Origin: Ascaphus truei
Taxonomy: Eukaryota > Chordata > Amphibia > Anura > Ascaphidae
NCBI GenBank assembly: GCA_036426205.1
Contig: CM071570.1
Span: 142,344,563-142,408,562 of the forward strand
DNA length: 64,000 nucleotides
Reading direction: 5' to 3'
The notes below the pieces were generated by a model, which saw only the letters and a program-made list of their open reading frames with translations, was not told where the DNA came from and ran no database searches. This document shows positions 1-11,632 of the stretch, piece by piece. Position 1 is the stretch's first letter, and each line of letters begins with the position of its first letter. The position numbers were made by a program, and so were the translations under genes.

Positions 1-30
1 AGCCTACACCAGACTTTCCAGCAGACGGGC

Positions 31-273
31 ATGGACTATCAGAAACTAAAGGCTGCTATTGGATCGCCTAGGCCTCACGCCGAGACCAACCGACAGCGGT
101 TCCGGACAGTCAAATATAAAAACCGAGACAGACCCCGGGTCGTAGCCCACCGCTTAGTAGACTTATGTGCCAGGTGGATACAACCGGAAAAACATGACAA
201 GGCAGAGATCCTTGAACAGTTTGTGCTCGAGCAGTTTCATACAGATACTGCCCCCCTCCTCCGTCCTGGTTAA
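31..273 (+). pseudogene. SCAN-like Gag (capsid) fragment
   Basis: An 80-codon open stretch whose residues about 22-76 resemble a SCAN domain: it starts with a QRFR motif, then has a helix ending LVDLCARWIQPEKHDKAEIL and finishes with the signature L-E-Q-F repeated as FVLEQFHT. In mammals SCAN is the dimerisation domain of zinc-finger proteins, and it is thought to have been captured from the Gag of a Gmr1-like retrotransposon. Here it sits exactly where Gag belongs, upstream of the protease and polymerase remnants. The reading frame stops at 273. Downstream to about 730 other frames still carry proline- and glutamate-rich Gag-like sequence without a recognisable zinc knuckle. It could be mistaken for a SCAN zinc-finger gene, but no C2H2 fingers follow. 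Confidence 0.72.
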
Positions 274-879
274 AAAGACACGCTGCATTTCCCTGGATGA
301 TTCAGCGGTCCGCTTGGTGGAAAACGTCCTGGGCGACGACACCCCACAGGATAGCTGGGAACGGCCGGTGCAAACACCAGTTGCTTCCGGTGATACAGAG
401 GCAGGAGAGCAGACAATCGAGGGGTCTACAACCCGCCTGCTCAGGAGATCCAGTCAACCCGATCGGAAGACCCTTTCCAATTCGGAGGGTTCCTGGTAAA
501 AACTCCCGCAGAGACGCCCATCCCCGGGTCCGAGGCACTGGATCACTCAAGGGAGGCCGCCACCCACAGTATTCCCGAGAACCGGACTCCTGTCACCCAC
601 CCGGTGGAGAGGTAAAACCCCACCAACAGAAGGGAGGTTCCCATCAACAAGCGGAGAGGTCCAAACACCGAGCCTCCTGTCGAGAGCTTCCGCGGGACTA
701 CGACCGAGTTTGCGGACTCAGGAGATGAGGAAAGGACTGTTCATATGGCAGAACCCTGCCACAGTTGTCTCCAAGGGGACCACAATCCGTGGTTAGTCCA
801 GCATCTTTGGAGGGGACAAAAGTAAACGCCATGCGGACTCGGGCTCTGGAAAAACCTGACCCTAGAGGGCCTAATTCCA

Positions 880-1062
880 AGCAATAGGACTATCTATGAC
901 TCTCCTTGGAATATGAGTGTATCCATGGGGATACAAAGAGATACCCGACGGCGAAAGTTACACTGCGTATCAGGATCAAGAGGCTAGCCTACTAGTGGGA
1001 GTTGCTCCCGGCTACCTGCTCATGTTCTATGGGCGAGACTGGCCCTACATCGAAACATTATT
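880..1062 (+). pseudogene. Retropepsin (aspartic protease) C-terminal remnant
   Basis: Around 1015-1050 one frame reads GYLLMFYGRDWPYIE, which resembles the conserved retropepsin tail (hydrophobics followed by LLGRDW). The catalytic DTG/DSG triad is not recognisable upstream, so only the end of the domain survives. Its place between the Gag piece and the integrase fits a pol polyprotein. Confidence is limited by the shortness of the match. Confidence 0.5.
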
Positions 1063-1269
1063 GGCCCCTACTCCTACGGAGCCTACTTTCTGGTACCGGA
1101 GAAGCCCGGAGACTTGTTCCCTTTGTCCCCAGAGGATTTTCCCCATAGACACCATATCCCAAAGACAGTGAACAGAGCAGTGCGGAAAAAGAGGACTGGT
1201 TAAGAAAGGTTTGGACTTTTGGTAAACATTAGTCAGCCCAAAGGACTGCGAGGTCATGGCCGGGGATGA

Positions 1270-2570
1270 CCAGGGTGGGGGAACAGATAGATACGGGAAT
1301 GTTGCCAGACCTGGATCTTCCTGACTTCCGTCAGAGGCAGAGGGGGACCCAGCTCTGGCTAGACAATATGAGAAGGGGTTGGTACAGGTCAACAACAAGA
1401 TAATAGTGAACAGGTGTAAAAGTGTTTCCACATTTTGAAACTGTGAATGACATAGTATATCGTGTGAATAAGGTTAACAACAGGGGAGGTCATCGACAGA
1501 TGCTAGTCCCTAAAGGGTTGATTTAAAACAGGTTTACCCTAGCCCATACTATCCATGGGGTGGTCATTTGGGCAGAGATAAGACCACGGACCGCATCTGT
1601 CCCGCTTTACTGGCCAGGCATACATCGTGACATCATGAAAATATGTGAGACAGTCCTGAATGCCAGTTAAACTAGCCAAAAAGGACAGAAGCCGAACTCT
1701 TTGTTCCTCTGCCCTTGGTAGCTGTCCATTCGAGAGAATTGGGGGTAGATCGGTCGGACCTTTAGAACCCTCTGCGAAGGGACATAAAATTTATACTCGT
1801 TGTTGTTGATTATGCCACCAGGTAGTCTGAGGCTTCCTCTGAGATCAGCCACTGCTAAAGAGGTTGCTCACGAGCTGTTAGAACTGTTTTCTAGGGTAGG
1901 ACTTCCACAAGTAATTTTAACTGAGCAGGGAAACAATTTCATGGCAAAGTTAATGCAGGATGTCCTGGAGTTATTGATGGAGGTAAAATCCGTCCGGACC
2001 TCGGTCTCCATCCTCAGACTGATGGATTGGTAGAGAGGTTTAACCGTACTTTAAAAACTATGCTTAGGAAGTTTGGACACTGAAAAAGAGAGCTTGATGA
2101 AAACTCCTCCTTCTGTTGTTTGCGGTACGAGAAGTTCCCCAATCATCGCACAGGCTTCTCCCCGTTTGAGCTCCTATATGGACGCCAACTCGGGTGTTAT
2201 TCTCGACCACTATGAGGAATCCCTGGGAGGAGAGCCCTCCCCCTCCAAGAATCCCTTCAGTATGTCATAGACCTTAAAAACGCCTAGACATGATAGGTCG
2301 GTTTGCGTAAGGGAAAACCTCAAATTCTGCTCAAGAACGTCACAGAGAGGCAGTCATATACCACCAAAATGCCCGCTTGAGGGTCTTCCAACCTGGGGAC
2401 CAAGTGATGACTACTACCGACATCATAGAGTAAACTCCTGTGAAGTGGCAGGGTCCTTTCCAAGTCTCCGCCGCACCGGGAGGTGAAATGAGATCTCTCA
2501 ACCAGGGTCCAGAGAGGGTAAACAAAATCTACCACGTGAAAACTCCTGAAACCCTGGAAAAACGATGAGA
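1270..2570 (+). pseudogene. Integrase remnant, upstream of RT
   Basis: Frame-hopping translation gives an N-terminal part with YWPGIHRDI followed by a degraded second half of the HHCC zinc site (near 1600-1665). The core domain then follows, with the block LRSATAKEVAHELLELFSRV and a Gln-Gly-Asn-Asn-Phe version of the D-x-G-T-x-F motif at 1830-1945. The region TDGLVERFNRTLKTM at 2010-2065 holds the catalytic glutamate, and a C-terminal part runs to about 2570. The second catalytic aspartate (usually TDQG) reads TEQG, so it is altered. At least four frame changes are needed to follow the domain. Its position before the reverse transcriptase is the notable feature. Confidence 0.75.
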
Positions 2571-2679
2571 TCGCTGTTCATTCACCCTCGGGAAGGAGAG
2601 ACGGATTGGGTTCCAAAGCTTCCAAAGGGTAGTACGTACACTGACCATTCAGGTTTCCCATGGGAGAGCAGTTAACAAC

Positions 2680-3560
2680 GGAACAAAGGTCAGACCTACT
2701 TGATGTATGTGACCAGTTCCCAGAGTGTTTTCTGAGCTCGCAGGGCAGATGCTTTAGTGTCCCATAGGATTGAGAAAGAACCTGGCGTAAAAGTACGGTC
2801 CCGTCCTATAATGATGCCAGAGGGCCGAAAAGACCTGGTTAGAGAGGGAGATAATAGACATGTTGGAATTGGGGTGATCGAGGAGTCCCACCGCGAATTT
2901 GTGTTAGCCCTATAGTGTTGGTCCCTAAACCAGAGGGAAGGTGAGGTTTGCGTGGACTTGCGAAAGGTAAATGCTGTATCCAGATTTGATGCAATTCCAA
3001 TGCCTAGGGTGGATGAATTGCTTGATTCGCTTGGTAAAAGCAGAGTATATCTCAACCCTAGATCTCACGAAAGGATATTGGCAGTACCTCTAGCGGAAGA
3101 TCCAAATGCAAAACTGCCTTCGCCACCCCTCTCGGTTTATACTAATTCGTCACTATCCTTTGGGTTAAATGGGGCTCCAGCCACGTTCCAAGGTAATGGA
3201 CAAGGTACTACGACCCCATAGGGGCATATACCGTGGCCTACTGGATGACATTGTCATCTATAGCAGACACTGGCAGTGCATATAAAAAGGTTAAGGCAGT
3301 CCTAACGTCCTTAAGAGAAGCAGGGCTCACTGCAAATCCAAAAAAATGTTTGCCCTGGGTAATCACTACAAGTGTACTTGGCTATGCCGTTGGGGGAGGA
3401 TAGTAAGGCCACTATGTAGCAAGGTGGCCGCCATAAAGGAAGTCCCCACCCCACAGACAAAGACACAGGTCCGACTCCCTTTTGGGGTTAGCAGGGTATT
3501 ACCGGCGGTTATCCCCAATTTTTCAGAGAAATATCTGCACCCCTAAAGATCTGACAAAAA
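2680..3560 (+). pseudogene. Reverse transcriptase remnant
   Basis: The region begins with a typical linker (RSDLLDVCDQFPECF), then has a VCVDLRKVNAVSRFDAIPMP block (2945-3010), FGLNGAPATFQ (3160-3190) and GLLDDIVIYS at 3230-3265, which is the catalytic YLDD box with its tyrosine lost. The tail at 3330-3400 carries the KKCL...LGYAV block typical of Ty3 RT. Several frames and stop codons interrupt it. It follows the integrase directly and is followed by RNase H. Confidence 0.78.
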
Positions 3561-3589
3561 AGAGTGCCCCGACTCCTAGTTTAATGGTC

Positions 3590-4095
3590 TTGGGAGTGCC
3601 AAGACGCCTTTGACCAACGCTTAAAAAGTGCCGTCCAGAGGGCCCCGCTCTTCGGAGCCCAGATTTTAAAGTGCCTTCATCATCCAGACGGATGCCTCAG
3701 AGGTAGGACTGGGGAGGCAGTGCTGTCTCAGCAATTTGATCGTGTTGAACACCCTACTGTTCATCAGCCGGAAGCTCGTTCCCAGGGAAGTGAGGTTATT
3801 CTTCGTTTTGAGAAGGAGGCCTCGCGGTTATGTAAATGGCAATTGAGGCCTTGAGACATTATGTCGCCGGGAGTACACTTTCACCCTGGTCAATGACATG
3901 CGCCCTTGAAGTGGTTTAACAACACCATGAAGGGACACAAATCCAATGGTTGACCCAGGTAGGTATATTGCCCTCCAACCCTTCTCTTTGGATATTCAAG
4001 CATAGACCTGGAAAGGACCATGGAAATGCTGTTTTTGTCAAGGGAAGGAGTGGAGGGTCGGGCTTCAGCCGTGTGGGACCAAAAGCCCCACACAA
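3590..4095 (+). pseudogene. RNase H remnant
   Basis: A frame near 3675-3720 reads IQTDASEVG, the first catalytic aspartate block of Ty3 RNase H. FISRKLVPRE and an EKEA block (second acidic residue) follow, then VNDMRPLE in the position of the TDH motif, and FKHRPGKDHGNA near 4000-4035 at the end of the domain. Multiple small indels break the frame. The polypurine tract and LTR follow within 15 bases. Confidence 0.68.
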
Positions 4096-4107
4096 ACAGG
4101 GGAGGTA

Positions 4108-4627
4108 TGTGACAGAGTGAAGTCAACTCCCTATCAGTTACGCCTGGGAGAATATGTTTGAGTGCTTTCCAGCATCATAAGGGTTAACTCATGAGGTGGA
4201 AACAGTAGGATCATCAAATCTTTAGATGACACCTGAGAGCCAGCAAGGTAGATAAAGGATCAGTGACTGGCAGTAGCTGCCAGAGAGAGAGAGAGAGAAG
4301 AAGCACACTGCTGCGTGAGCCCAGAGCAGAGGGATTCACCAAAGACTACTTTCAACTAAAGTAAGGATTATTCATTTGTTTACTGACTGCTTAAAGTACC
4401 CTTATGGTTGGTTCTGGTTTAGACCAGCAGCCTGCTAGATAGGTCTGCTGTGTTATTAGTCAGTTTTTCTCCAAAGTGGAGCAGGATTTATTTTTGTTAA
4501 AGGGACAGTTGTACCCGATGCATTGCTGTTAGCTGTGGAGCAAATAAGCCACCCCGAGTTTTTATTTATCCTGAAACTATACGTGTGGACTGTTCCCTGA
4601 CCTCGGCTACAGGCCGTCCTTCCACAG
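4108..4627 (+). repeat. 3' LTR of the Gmr1-like element
   Basis: It starts TGTGACAG right after a purine-rich tract. The right edge is placed at the CCACA at 4621-4627 because an unrelated LINE-like sequence begins soon after; this edge is tentative since the other LTR is outside the window. A short GA microsatellite lies at 4286-4300. Confidence 0.5.
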
Positions 4628-4689
4628 GGGGAACAAAAGTTTTCCCTCTGGACAGGACAGACAGCTGTTCTCCAATTGGGCAAAGGCGG

Positions 4690-5410
4690 GAATAAACAGA
4701 CTAAGGGATTTACAGTAAGTAAAAAAGGTAAAATAGCACAGTTTGATCAATTGACTTTGGAAAAGGGAATCCCCTCACGAGAAATATTTTGCTTTCTCCA
4801 GATCAGAGCATTTTGCGCTAAAACCAATCCACACGACTTTGAATCAAGGTTTGAATCTACAGTATATGTATCGAAGCCGAATCACAGAGAGGCCTGACCT
4901 CAAGATTATACTGGATCTTCTCTATCCCTAGTAAAGAGACCCAAGATAAGCGCTGCTACATTAAATTATGGGAGAGAGATCTTGGTGAAGAACTGGAGGA
5001 GGAGGATTGGGATGATATTTTCAATGGAGTGGCAAGCGGCTCCATCTGCCCAACTGTGAGAAATAATGCATACAAGGTAATGCTACTGTGGTATAGAACC
5101 CCGATAACCATTTCCAAATATGTACCAGGATATTCTCCCCTGTGCCCAAAGGGGTTCGGAGAGAGAGACATTTATCCATACTGTATGTTGTGGTCCTGAC
5201 CACGTATTGCTGATCTTTGGGCCCACATCCACAGTTGATCCAGAGAAATCTAGATGTGGCGATACCATTGGACCTGTGGTTATTTCTCTTGAAGGCAGAA
5301 AACAAACTGTTGACCCAGATAGCCATCATTTGCTTATACATGCTATTGCTATTTTTGGACTCCTAATGCTGTCACATGAGTTCTCCCTAGCATATCCTAT
5401 TGTTTGCTAG
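4690..5410 (+). pseudogene. Tx1/L1-like LINE ORF2 C-terminal fragment
   Basis: Different frames give a stretch resembling the end of an L1-clade ORF2: FCFLQIRAFCAK (about 4790-4815), then YKVMLLWYRTP (about 5070-5105), then SPLCPKG and ERETFIHTV (about 5130-5185), which matches the usual order 'Y-R-W-Y-x-T-P ... C-x-R-C/G ... H-x-W-W-x-C-P' of the cysteine-rich L1 tail. Tx1 elements of this clade are abundant in frogs. Frames change at least three times, so it is a dead fragment with no recognisable RT core. Confidence 0.55.
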
Positions 5411-5724
5411 TGGGACTGCATATTCAGTTACTATTTTGGACTTGTGTTGCTTGTACATGAGCATTCTCTTTCATATACTATTGAGTGTCATTTATTTTCT
5501 GTGGGGTTTGACAGGCTATTTAAACGGGGAAGGAAGGCTTAGGGAAGTACCTCTGGGACCCTTGGGTACCAGAGGGAATGGGCCAGAAGAAGAGGTAATC
5601 CCTTGAAATGTTGCCATCACTATGGTAAATACTTGGAGAGATCCTTGTCGGTTTCAAGAGAAATATTTACGTTTAGGAAATACATGTGTGGCAAACAACC
5701 AGACGTTTCAAAAGGAGGCAGATA

Positions 5725-5785
5725 GGATGGATCTCTTCTTCTGATGAAACTCCACCCAGGAGCGAAACATACGTTATGACGCCAT
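5725..5785 (+). other. Degenerate hammerhead-like motif
   Basis: CTGATGA at 5741-5747 is followed by a CTCC/GGAG hairpin and GCGAAACATACGTT. The arrangement equals the Penelope-type hammerhead-like motifs seen at 47.46 and 49.05 kb, with one extra A after CTGATGA. Stem I pairing is weak here, so the copy is probably dead. Confidence 0.35.
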
Positions 5786-5839
5786 TGTGTTGACGTCATA
5801 GCCGAGTTAGGGTCTAGAGAGAAAGTGTAATTGCAAACA

Positions 5840-6913
5840 AGCTAGCTCAGTGCACTGGGGGAAAATACAAATGTGATTTTCATTCAGGCTAGGCATCTAC
5901 AGTAAGTAGCTATCTTCCCAGCATTAATAGTATGGTTTTAGTAAGCTGCGGCTGCAACTGTTTCTACCATTTGCTACATTACAACTCTTTCAGATAGCAA
6001 TATCTTCGGAGACACAACATTTTATTATAAATGTTGCTAGCTGAATGAACCATCAAGGCTGAAAAATAAAAACAAATGCTGATGATAGGATCTACTCTAT
6101 TTTACCATAAATAAATCATATCAGAAGGTTTTATTTACTTTTAATTAATATAAGGATTCGAAATAACAGTCCCCAGAGGCTATATTTCTAGCTACACTAT
6201 GACTGGGTGAAAATCATTCACCACTTATCAGCACCTTTTGCTTGCTCCCAATAAATGTCCTGGAGATAAGATAATGACTAAGAAAGAGAAGAATCCCCTT
6301 GTTCGGCACCGAGAAACCCTAAAGTATATAAAATATAAACTTTTAATGATTAGATTAAAATATATGTGTTTGGGATATGACAACGACAAAAAACAAATAA
6401 AGGTTAAAAATGGAGAGTAAATGCAGGAGCGTTAATGTGTTTAGTAATAATGATATTGACTTAAGTGGTCTATTTGTAGTGAATAATATTAAAACTGCCC
6501 ACAAGTCCAGCACGGAAATAATTATTCTGGTATATAGGCTGAATGCATTAAACTCCTGCCTTTACACAAACTTTTACTATTTGGTAGCAGATGCAGTGAA
6601 GTAGTGATGCTGGAAAATTTCCTATTGCTGCATCTACTAACTAAATGCTGTCCTTATAGTATCATGGTTGGATACAATGTTGTACCACCAACTAATTAGT
6701 CTGTTTATACAATGACATGTAGCTATATGTAGTATCAATAACTTTTAATAGCAGGATAGGATGATGGTTGAAGCTGTTCCCTATTATAGCACATATACCT
6801 ATAGTATATAGTATATCAATTTGTAAGGTAAAGAGAGGCTTGGTACTAGATTTCTATTCCTGCAGCTGGTAACCCAATGTAGTGATCAGGTACCTCCCAC
6901 CACTAAATAGGAC
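5840..6913. other. Unique-looking AT-rich sequence, no gene seen
   Basis: AT-rich DNA. Two open stretches of about 60 codons at 6238-6604 have no recognisable motif and look like chance. Confidence 0.6.
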
Positions 6914-7085
6914 AAAAATTGCCTTTTTAGTTGGGTGATACTCAGAGTGATACTTAAGGTAAATAGCCCCCTAAAGTGTCCACTCCGGGATATAACTTAT
7001 TAAGCTATATACCGGAGTGGACACTTTAGGGGGCTATTTACCTTAAGTGTCACTCCGAGTATCACCCAACTAAAAGGCAGTTTTT
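6914..7085. repeat. 172-bp near-perfect palindrome (MITE-like foldback)
   Basis: The left arm 6914-6988 is the reverse complement of 7012-7085, with only a few mismatches, around a loop of about 23 bases. A palindrome this long and this clean suggests a miniature inverted-repeat transposon. No clear target-site duplication is visible at the edges, so the superfamily is not assigned. Confidence 0.75.
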
Positions 7086-8133
7086 GAAAAAAAGATTCTG
7101 CCTTGGGCAGCAAATTGTGTTCCTCACATAAGTGCACTTCATATATCAAGGAAATCAAACCTCAGTTGCCTGTGTTTTTTTATTGGCAGTAACAAAGTTT
7201 ATTGAATCGGCTCCAGTGTGTTTCCTTTTAATGAATTTGTGAGTATGTGTACATATATTTAGGTACATACCTAAAGGAGTATAAGTTACTGTATACTGTA
7301 TATCCATATCCATTGTGTGAATGTACATATGCACACAATATGTGCCAGTGATTAAGGCCGAGTGAGCATAATGAGTGCAGGACGTGTGAATCTTCCCGTC
7401 ACTTTCTCAAATTAAACTCAATTTATCCCAAATGTTATAATAATTTATGGATGGAGCACAAGGGTAGGATTTGTCAGTGTGAATTTTAAATCTTCCTTTC
7501 CTTGACTTCCTGTGTATTTTACTTTGGTGTGTAATCCTAGTCCTAATAATGATGCTATAGCAAGCTTCTACTGTATATTATCATTTTAATGTTAAATGCT
7601 AAACGTGGGGTATAAGGCTGTGATTACAATACTGCAATTCAGTTTCACTATTGATAAATTTGAGTGAAATAGTGAATCAACTACTCTATCCATGTATGAT
7701 TGGTATGGACATTGCAGCAAGTGCCCTGTATTTTTAATCTTACATTTTGGATTTGCTTATTTAGTTGAAATATATATACCTGCTACTGAGACATAGTTAT
7801 ATATTTTAGAGACTTTTGTGAATATGTCCTTGTGGTTCTATATTTTACCACCAATTAGAAATAATAAAAAACGCATACTGTGTATCTCTGTGGCTGGATT
7901 AATCTGCTACCCAATGATTAAGATGTTGAGGGTAAGAAATTAAAGAAAATTAAATTAAGAAATTAAATTTATAGGCAAATACACCTAAATGAGTGAAGGA
8001 CAGTAATGAAGAATGTGTTTTGGACAATGGGATTTCTGAAGGATGTGTGTTGGACAGTGAGATTTCTGAAGAATGTGTGTGGAAAGGAAGATGCATAGAT
8101 CAAAAAGCCTTGCAAAGGATGTTTTTACATTGT
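7086..8133. other. Non-coding AT-rich sequence
   Basis: No open frame with recognisable content. A short imperfect direct repeat occurs at about 8000-8085 (phrases GAATGTGTTTTGGACA and GATGTGTGTTGGACA). Confidence 0.5.
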
Positions 8134-8315
8134 ATTGTATCTTTATTTATATAGCGCCATTAATGTACATAGTGCTGAACAGTAGTAGTACACGGGGTAA
8201 TCAAATACATAACAGATAATATAAATAACAGGTCATGGGAATAAGTGCTTCAGACATAAAAGTAACATTAAGGAAGAGGAGTCCCTGCTCCGAGGAGCTT
8301 ACAATCTAATTTACA
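8134..8315 (+). repeat. Interspersed repeat of the 'TATATAGCGCC' type
   Basis: The stretch TTATTTATATAGCGCCATT, followed by a GTGCTGAACAG block, CATGGGAATAAGTGCTTCAG and CCGAGGAGCTTACAATCTAA, is a familiar interspersed repeat of frog genomes. I recognise the family by eye but cannot give its class. Confidence 0.55.
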
Positions 8316-10099
8316 TTGAGGTTATGGGCTCATTGTGCCCAAGTGAGTGCACTGATTAACCCAAGGGCAGGAATCTGATGTCAAGCACAGCTTCCACTTT
8401 GTTTATAACATTGTACCTGGAAAATGGGACGTTGACAAATATAATGAACAGTTTAATACATGTATATAGGTATATATACGCCCCACTTTTCTAGTGTTCC
8501 CTGGTTCAAATATGTTAGAAAGTTGTATTTGCTAGGGGCATTATAAAAATGTAACCTTTGCTGAAATGGAAGTTGAGTACAGATATCAGGAGGCAGTATG
8601 AGTCACATGAAATTAACTGTAAATTTGCCGCATATTGCTAACATAATATATGCCAAATATACTTCCTAGTTGACATAAGAAATGCTTCGCTGCTGTGCTG
8701 GATTCTCCTGGATCTTTACAGATAGAAAATATGTGACATCACTTGAAAAAAATAGAAAAGAACATTTCAAAAAAATGTTAAAAAGCAAATGCTCTCAGCA
8801 GAAATAGATTTATTGAATATCACATAAAAATATTACTAATGGGAGAAGGCATAGTGCTTTAGACAGCAGTGAAAAGCTTTTAAAAACATGAGAAATCTTA
8901 CTGTTTTTGCCATAACTTAGTTTTACAGTTCCAACATAACTCATGTGTTTCTAAAGATAACTGCAGTTATAGTACATTTCTATTTTTGCTGGGAATCTTT
9001 GAAGGTAAAAGTTTAAAATCCAAGTAAACATTATCAAAGAAATAAAAATGCATAAAGATAATGTGGGTTTTTAAATTAACAAATTAACATCTCAATTTAC
9101 TAATGCCTCACATTTCGAAATACTGAAAAACCTCTTGCATACACAAGTTTTAAGGTATAAAACACATCAAGGTTTGAAATGTTGTAGAATTATTTTTAAT
9201 ATACCAAAATCATTGTAAATGTATCACGGTTCTGCTCATAGTAAATATTATGTAATTATGAAATTGTGTTTTAGTTTATAAATTGTCAATGTTCTGAAGA
9301 GCTTTGGCCAGATTATATAATTTATAATGTTTGCCTTGGTTAAAGAAGGTGGATTTTGCCTTTTATTTCTAAACATTTGAAGGAAGATATTGCTCTCCAG
9401 TGGGACACCACTTCTCACAGCCGTTCCATTAACGATTAGAAAAAATCCAAATACTCAAAAGAATGTTAAAAGCACTCAATAATGTAAAAAACATATGAAC
9501 AAAAATTATAACACCTTTTGAAACTAAAAAAAAAGAGAACTTAATACTGATTGGGGTTTCTTACACACTATAAGACATTTTCTGTAATGTTCCTCTCTCC
9601 CTCTCTGTTAATTTTCCATTTTATCCCAGTTTCCCCACCTGCACCTCAACCACTATCCCACTGCTGATGGATGATTGGTCCTACAGTACATGCTCTTCAC
9701 ATTTTTCACTAGCCCTTTGTTAATCATACACCAACCTGGATTGAGTCAGAGCATGGTGTGTATGACTGATGTGCTTCAGAGAGGACTGCCTCTGGTACTA
9801 CCAGAGCACCCTGAAGCTGGAGGTGCTGGACACCAAAAGGAAAGAACTACAGATGACACCCAAAAGCCTGTCCTGGTCTCCATATCACCGCAGTCAGCTC
9901 AGATCTCCTGAACCTAACCTTATGTCGCTTGTACAAAGGGTCATTTAGTTGAACCCTTTGGCCAAAGCATCTTAAGCCTGCTGCCACTTACAAGACAACT
10001 TTCAAACCTTGTCAGTTTCAATTGATATTATCCACTTTGTTTTCTTTCTTACCTACGTGACTCTCCACTCATCTGCTCATCCCTACATACAGTATCAGC
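8316..10099. other. Unique-looking AT-rich sequence
   Basis: Mostly AT-rich single-copy-looking DNA. The 78-codon open stretch at 9675-9911 has no recognisable motif. Confidence 0.5.
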
Positions 10100-11330
10100 T
10101 TTACATAGTTACATAGTTACATATAGTTACAAAGTTACATAGTAGATGAGGTTGAAAAAAGACATAGGTCATCAAGTTCAACCTATGCTAAATTTAGACA
10201 ACAGATACTTTATCCCATATACCTATACTTACTTATTGATCCAGAGGAATGCAAACAAAAAACTCCATTAAGGGGAAAAATTAATTCCTTCCTGACTCCA
10301 AGAATTGGCAATCGGATTAATCCCTGGATCAACATCCTTCCCATGTATACTTATTTGGTATATCCCTGTATACCTTTCCCATCTAAAAAGATGTCCAACC
10401 TTTTTTTGAACAAATCTATTGTACCTGCCATCACAGTCTCCATGGGTAATGAATTCCACATTTTAACTGCCCTTACTGTAAAGAACCCTTTCCTTTGTTG
10501 CTGGTGAAATTTCCTTTCCTCCAACCTTAAGGGATGGCCCCGAGTCCTTAGTACTGCCCGTGGGATGAATAGTTCTTTTGAAAGCTCCTTGTATTGTCCC
10601 CGAATATATTTTTATATAGTTATCATATCCCCTCTTAGACGCCTCTTTTCTAATGTAAATAAATCTAATTTAGCTAGCCTCTCCTCATAAGTTAGATTGT
10701 CCATCTCTTTATTAATTTGGTGGCTCTTCTCTGCACTCTCTCTAGTTCCATAATGTCTTTTCTTAGGATTGGTGCCCAAAATTGTACTCCATATTCAAGG
10801 TGTGGTCTTACTAATGCTTTGTAAAGGGTCATAATTATGTTTACTTCCCTTCCATCCATTGCCAGTTTGATGCAAGATAAGATCTTGTTTGCCTTTGCAG
10901 CTACTGCATGACATTGGGCACTATTGCTAAGCCTGCAGTCTACAAGCACTCCTAAATCCTTCTCCATCAAGGATTCCCCCAATATATCTCCATTTCATTT
11001 GTAAGTCGCCTTTTTATTCTTGCATCCCAAATGCATAACCTTACATTTATCTGTATTAAACCTCATTTGCCATTTACCTGCCCAGGTTTCCAGTCTCTCC
11101 AAGTCCTTCTGAAGAGAAATTACATCCTGCTCTGATTCTATTACCTTACACAATTTAGTATCATCAGCAAAGATAGAGACTTTGCTCTCGATCCCAACCT
11201 CAAGGTCATTAATAAACAAGTTAAAAAGCAGGGGTCCCAGTACCGATCCCTGAGGTACTCCACTCACGACTTTAGCCCAACCTAAAATAGTTCCATTTAT
11301 GACAACCCTCTGTTGTCTGTCCTTTAACCA
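10100..11330 (-). mobile_element. L2/CR1-group LINE, 5'-truncated copy 1
   Basis: Reading the minus strand, this is the 3' part of a LINE ending in a TAGTTACA microsatellite tail (plus-strand 10105-10145). It aligns by eye over most of its length with the copy at 26050-28324 and with the fragment at 58250-58740. The homology stops at about 11330 in the RT region, which is typical 5' truncation. Relative to copy 2 it keeps an extra 3' UTR segment (about 10490-10680). Confidence 0.85.
10692..11267 (-). pseudogene. LINE RT C-terminal part, L2/CR1 group
   Basis: Two open pieces (11267-10995 and 10982-10692) together read MSGVPQGSVLGPLLFNLFIN, then FADDTKLCK (the catalytic F-A-D-D box), a thumb region with ETWAGKWQMRFNTDKCKVM, and LGVLVDCRLS...AKANKILSCIK. 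The break between them is a stop in the sequence following KKATYK. In the L2/CR1 group these motifs lie in the last third of ORF2. The protein is incomplete at its N-terminus because the copy is truncated. Confidence 0.85.
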
Positions 11331-11571
11331 TATATAGTTAACTATACATATGATATATAGTTAAGTCCCTGCTCGTCTCTTGCGCTCTGCTCATAACTGT
11401 TTCCTTGCCACACCTTTCACCTCTACTACTCTCTCACCTTAAACCTTTATCCCTCACTGCCTCTTACCTTGAAACTCCCTCACACACGTCATACACAGAG
11501 CACCTTCCCTCCCCACCTTTAAGTCATTATATTTCCCTGTATTTTATCTTTGATAGAGCCCTGAGTACATT

Positions 11572-11590
11572 GTGTGCACTATATATCATA

Positions 11591-11629
<39 letters not shown>

Positions 11630-11632
11630 TAT
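11572..11632. repeat. (AT)n microsatellite
   Basis: Pure alternating AT with one C interruption. It abuts the hammerhead-bearing repeat, as another AT-rich simple repeat does at 49.92 kb. Confidence 0.9.

Larger units (their letters stand above)
1..4627 (+). mobile_element. Gmr1-like Ty3/gypsy retrotransposon, decayed, 5' end outside the window
   Basis: Reading the three plus-strand frames together gives, in order, a SCAN-like capsid piece, a retropepsin tail, an integrase with zinc-binding and core segments, a reverse transcriptase and an RNase H, then a polypurine tract (AGGGGAGG just before 4106) and an LTR beginning TGTGACAG. Integrase lying before reverse transcriptase is the Ty1-like order known for the Gmr1 group of deuterostome Ty3 elements. 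Every domain is split by frameshifts and stops, so the copy is inactive. The 5' LTR must lie to the left of the window. The domain order is seen directly; assignment to Gmr1 rests on that order plus sequence resemblance. Confidence 0.8.

Noticed and set aside
9675..9911. 78-codon open frame
   Set aside because: No recognisable domain, no repeat or gene context; likely chance.
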